37,985 bases of DNA, from positions 1-37,985 of the forward strand of contig JAGGZK010000041.1 in the NCBI GenBank assembly GCA_021162065.1, written 5' to 3'. A program made the position numbers and the translations under genes. Below, piece after piece: positions 34,607 through 37,985 of this stretch; the first letter of the stretch is position 1, and the number at the start of each line of letters is the position of its first letter. The stretch comes from Thermoplasmata archaeon. Lineage in GTDB: Archaea > Thermoplasmatota > E2 > UBA202 > JdFR-43. The notes below the pieces were generated by a model, which was not told the DNA's origin, did not search any database, and saw only the letters and a program-made list of their open reading frames with translations.

Positions 34607-36592
34607 TCATGGGAATAGATTGAGAACAGTTACTTCCATGCTATCCTCTGCTTTATTGCCGTCCCTGTCATAAGCGACCACTTTGAGTACATGAGTATCA
34701 TAAAGAGTATCTTCGTTCCAGAACCACTGGTATGGTGGGGAGGAAACATTGGCCATAAGTACATCATCCACATAGAATTCTACCCTATCCACTCCTGACT
34801 GTGTGTCTGTGGCATTTACCTCTACCATTACCTTTCCGATGACAAAAGTTTTTACAAACGGTATGCTGAAATTATGGATATAGAGTGCATTTTCTATTGG
34901 AGATATTATTTTCACATCCGGATTGACCACATCCCTTGTCAGAAATGTCCATATACCTCCAATATTGTACATACCGGTTTCATCTCTTGCGAAAACCTTC
35001 CAGTAATATCTGGTGAACGGCTGGAGAGAATACAATGTATAGTTGGTAGACGTTATGTTTTCTGCCACCATCTCCAGGTTGCTTTCATTGGTCCCGAAAT
35101 AGACGGTGTAATATACTGTATCCCCTTCCGGATCTCCTCCCGTCCAAGAAAGGGTTGGATTTAATTCTATACCTGTGGAATTGTCTGGAGGATATATGGG
35201 GGATGGCGCGTAAGGTGGTTCAGTAGATCCTATCTTTACACCGTAATCGGCTATCTTGCTTTTTCCACCCCTCTCATCTTCCGCCCGCACTCTTATAACA
35301 TAATCTCCTCTGTGATACCATATATGATCAACAACCACATCTATACCAGAGTCATAGAAATCAGTTGTTGTATGTCTTCCATCACCCCAGTCAATCACAT
35401 ATCTCACTTTATCTCCATCGGCATCTGTAGATTTAACAGTAAATAGAAGTGTGGTTGATACTCTCCCAGAAGATGGCCCTTTTATGGAAGGAGTTGATGG
35501 TGGAGTGTTGACTGTAACCTTGGTCGTATCACTTGCCTGCTTTCCATTGCTATCTGTAACAGTGAGCGTTACAGTATATGTACCAACCTTTGAATATGCG
35601 TGTATCGGATTCTGTTCATTACTTGTTGCCCCGTCTCCAAAGTCCCAGTGCCATGTATATGGCTCTGTTCCACCATATGCAGACCCATGGAACTGTATGT
35701 TTTCTCCTGGTTTGGCAGTATATGGCCCACCAGCATCTGCTGTTAGCGATGACTTATATATAAGGTAATATGCTCCATCATCTATTGGATCATCACTTCC
35801 GACGGGCTCTCCATAACCTATTTTGAAATAGCCATTTATGCCACCACTTGTTCCCCAGCTGTTCTTGCATATCCAGTAGCCATCGTAATCATTATAGCCC
35901 ACAAGCACAACAGCATGATAACCACGCAAAGCACCATAGGAATGTGTATAGACCTGATTATCCCAAGCGTTGGGATTCCACCAATAATCATCAAAATCTT
36001 CATAGACGGCGTATGTGACAACCAATGGGCCATAATTAACAAGGTAATTTTTTATATTGGCTGCTCCAGTAACTGTACCCCAATCATTTAGTTTATATGC
36101 ACGCTGCTGCCAGTCATCGCATGGATCACATGCAAGATTTGTACCAGAGCTGGCGCCATCATACGGGAAGCAATCTTCATCTGCCACACCATTGGTTTTC
36201 ATATAATTCAATGCTGTACCAACAGACATGCCGACATCGCAGTCGCTTCCAGTGCAGAAAAATACCTGTGCCTCTGATAAGTCAACGGTCTGCCCTGTCT
36301 TCCATTTTATGATTGCCTCAAAGGCACCATTGCTGGCAAAGGCGACGCAGGCGCCACATCCGCCCTGATTTTTTACAGAGGTCATTATTCCCTGATTACG
36401 CCAATCCCATGTGGGAGGAGCAATCAGATTGGCAGAATAATTCCCACTATCCGTAATTTTTTCAGGTATGCAGCCAAGAGGATAAACAGGGGTTGTATCC
36501 TTCTTTTCTCCCCCCAATCCAAAGATTGCCATCCCAGAAGCAACTACAATACCTATAACTATGGCACTCACAACCCTATGACCCTCATTCAT
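34607..36592 (-). CDS. Secreted papain-like (C1A) cysteine protease with PKD and fibronectin/Ig-like domains
   Basis: WDWRNQGIMTSVKNQGGCGACVAFA (Cys), GYHAVVLVGYNDYDGYWICKNSWG (His, Asn); PKD domain WHWDFGDGATSNEQNPIHAYSKVGTYTVTLTVTDSNG; FN3-like YKWKVFARDE-type strand (RYYWKVFARDETG). ATG at 36592 with upstream TATA (TTTATATAC). Confidence 0.9.
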   Translation of the reverse strand: MNEGHRVVSAIVIGIVVASGMAIFGLGGEKKDTTPVYPLGCIPEKITDSGNYSANLIAPPTWDWRNQGIMTSVKNQGGCGACVAFASNGAFEAIIKWKTGQTVDLSEAQVFFCTGSDCDVGMSVGTALNYMKTNGVADEDCFPYDGASSGTNLACDPCDDWQQRAYKLNDWGTVTGAANIKNYLVNYGPLVVTYAVYEDFDDYWWNPNAWDNQVYTHSYGALRGYHAVVLVGYNDYDGYWICKNSWGTSGGINGYFKIGYGEPVGSDDPIDDGAYYLIYKSSLTADAGGPYTAKPGENIQFHGSAYGGTEPYTWHWDFGDGATSNEQNPIHAYSKVGTYTVTLTVTDSNGKQASDTTKVTVNTPPSTPSIKGPSSGRVSTTLLFTVKSTDADGDKVRYVIDWGDGRHTTTDFYDSGIDVVVDHIWYHRGDYVIRVRAEDERGGKSKIADYGVKIGSTEPPYAPSPIYPPDNSTGIELNPTLSWTGGDPEGDTVYYTVYFGTNESNLEMVAENITSTNYTLYSLQPFTRYYWKVFARDETGMYNIGGIWTFLTRDVVNPDVKIISPIENALYIHNFSIPFVKTFVIGKVMVEVNATDTQSGVDRVEFYVDDVLMANVSSPPYQWFWNEDTLYDTHVLKVVAYDRDGNKAEDSMEVTVLNLFP

Positions 36593-36655
36593 AAGAAATA
36601 AATAGGAAAGAGGTATATAAATATTTTGATAGCAAAACGATAGCAAACTATTTTC

Positions 36656-37985
36656 TTACCCTGTCCAGTTAGCCACTACCTCCATCACATCTTCTACTCC
36701 CACAGTTCCATCTCCATTAACATCCGCTCTTTCATCCCATCCCGGGCTGGAGGGTGTCTCTCCCCAGTGGGAAATGATGAAATAAATGTCCAAAACGTTT
36801 ACCCTTCCATCCCCATTCACATCTTCTGGGAGATACACCCTGCATTCTCCCTTTGGCTCAGAGGTAGCGTTTGGCAAACTTTCATGGTTTAAAACAAGGT
36901 CATAGGCAACTGTATAGAACTGGTAATACCCATCGTCAAGCATTTTTATTTCCCATGTTCCGTTCTCTGAAAAACCATAGAACATCCAGCCGCTCCATGT
37001 GTGATTATCTTCGCTATATCTGTAGTAGAGATCCATACCATCAGTTCCAATTCCTTCGTCCTCGGCTGAAGCAGTAACTACAACATTCCGCCCATCCACC
37101 TCTATATCCGTAATGGTCGAGGACGGGGGTATGCAGTCCACAAAAACATCGTTCCATTCCACCTTTTCAACATTTCCTGCATTATCGATGCTATAGAACT
37201 CTATCTGGTATTTGCCGCAGGGTGTGAGGTTGTACATTATCCCAAGAGCAGATAGATTTATTGGATAAAACGGAGGATATGGATTGTATTTTCCATAAAT
37301 TTCCCAGTTGAAAAGCACCTGCCATCCTTCGTTCCATTTGAATATTCTGTAATATGTTCTGTTGACTCCCGAGCCATTATCCACCGCCACTAGATCTATC
37401 AGAGTATTTTTATTTATATAGTGAAGAATATATGCCTCTCCATCCTCCCATATGGTCACATTAACAACTGGTCCATAAAATTCTTTATGAGATTCCGGAG
37501 GATATGAGATTACAGGAGTATATGCCCACGCCTCATCATAAATCCCCTCATCACATGTCACATTCACAAAATTAACCAAAGTAATTCCCTCTTCAACCGT
37601 CGAGGGCACCTCCACATAGATGCTTATCTCATAGATACCACCAGCAGCCAACGAGGAAATGTGCCATTCATCAATACCCGCATCCGGCGGCGGGCTTGCA
37701 TGGAGATAATTTATTCTGCTGTCATAGAGATCCTTTATAACCACATTGGTTGCCTCTATGAGTCCGTCATTTCTCACTATTATCCTGTACATCATGGTAG
37801 AATTCGGCTCCACCACGGAAGGCACACTCTCCTTTGTTATAGAAAGCTGGGGAGCAGTAACAAGCGTTGTCTCGTATGTTTCATTATATTCGCCCTCATC
37901 GCATGTGACATTGACTGTGTTGTTAAGATATATGTTGTTCTCTAATGGCTTTGCAACACTCACATTGACCTCTATGCTGAAACTC
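36656..37985 (-). CDS. Secreted protein, 5'-truncated by the window edge: DUF11-type repeats, Ig-like domain, C-terminal dockerin-like module
   Basis: Frame stays open to the window end (FSIEVNVSVAKP). PQLSITKESVPSVVEPNSTMMYRIIVRNDG is DUF11-like. C-terminus DVNGDGRVNVLDIYFIISHWG...ADVNGDGTVGVEDVMEVVANWTG has two Ca-binding loops. Confidence 0.82.
   Translation of the reverse strand, partial: SFSIEVNVSVAKPLENNIYLNNTVNVTCDEGEYNETYETTLVTAPQLSITKESVPSVVEPNSTMMYRIIVRNDGLIEATNVVIKDLYDSRINYLHASPPPDAGIDEWHISSLAAGGIYEISIYVEVPSTVEEGITLVNFVNVTCDEGIYDEAWAYTPVISYPPESHKEFYGPVVNVTIWEDGEAYILHYINKNTLIDLVAVDNGSGVNRTYYRIFKWNEGWQVLFNWEIYGKYNPYPPFYPINLSALGIMYNLTPCGKYQIEFYSIDNAGNVEKVEWNDVFVDCIPPSSTITDIEVDGRNVVVTASAEDEGIGTDGMDLYYRYSEDNHTWSGWMFYGFSENGTWEIKMLDDGYYQFYTVAYDLVLNHESLPNATSEPKGECRVYLPEDVNGDGRVNVLDIYFIISHWGETPSSPGWDERADVNGDGTVGVEDVMEVVANWTG

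Noticed and set aside
1-37985. tRNA, rRNA, transposon or phage genes
   Set aside because: Scanned intergenic regions by eye; no cloverleaf, rRNA-like, transposase, integrase or phage structural signatures were recognised. tRNAscan-SE and ISfinder would be decisive.

Overview
The window is compact archaeal chromosome, most like a Thermoplasmatota/Euryarchaeota lineage; this is inferred from gene content only. It encodes about 31 genes with tight or overlapping ends. Recognisable genes: CDP-archaeol synthase, PheT, a Cas4-like nuclease with an apparent transmembrane insertion, an RHH protein, a PUA/PAPS-reductase/ferredoxin fusion, an Mtr/Lpd-like flavoprotein, split class I fumarase, SRP54, Alba and QueH. 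A block follows with a PaaK-type ligase, three radical SAM enzymes and two methyltransferases. Further along are a divergent family B DNA polymerase, GGGP synthase, DUF99, Pth2, geranylgeranyl reductase, Trm5/Taw2, Nudix and PINA ATPase. The last 8 kb is a same-strand secretome island: a ~1500-aa multi-domain surface protein with five degenerate 'GWYIDDV' modules, a papain-like protease with PKD/FN3-type domains, and a truncated DUF11 protein ending in a dockerin-like module. I found no tRNA/rRNA genes, CRISPR array or transposon. The best candidates for undescribed biology are: (1) an intergenic ~75-nt hairpin RNA locus with its own TATA-like element and T-run at 9.65-9.74 kb; (2) the ligase/radical-SAM/methyltransferase block near archaeal lipid genes; (3) the membrane-embedded Cas4-like nuclease; (4) the secretome island. 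All functional calls come from reading motifs by eye; no database search was run.
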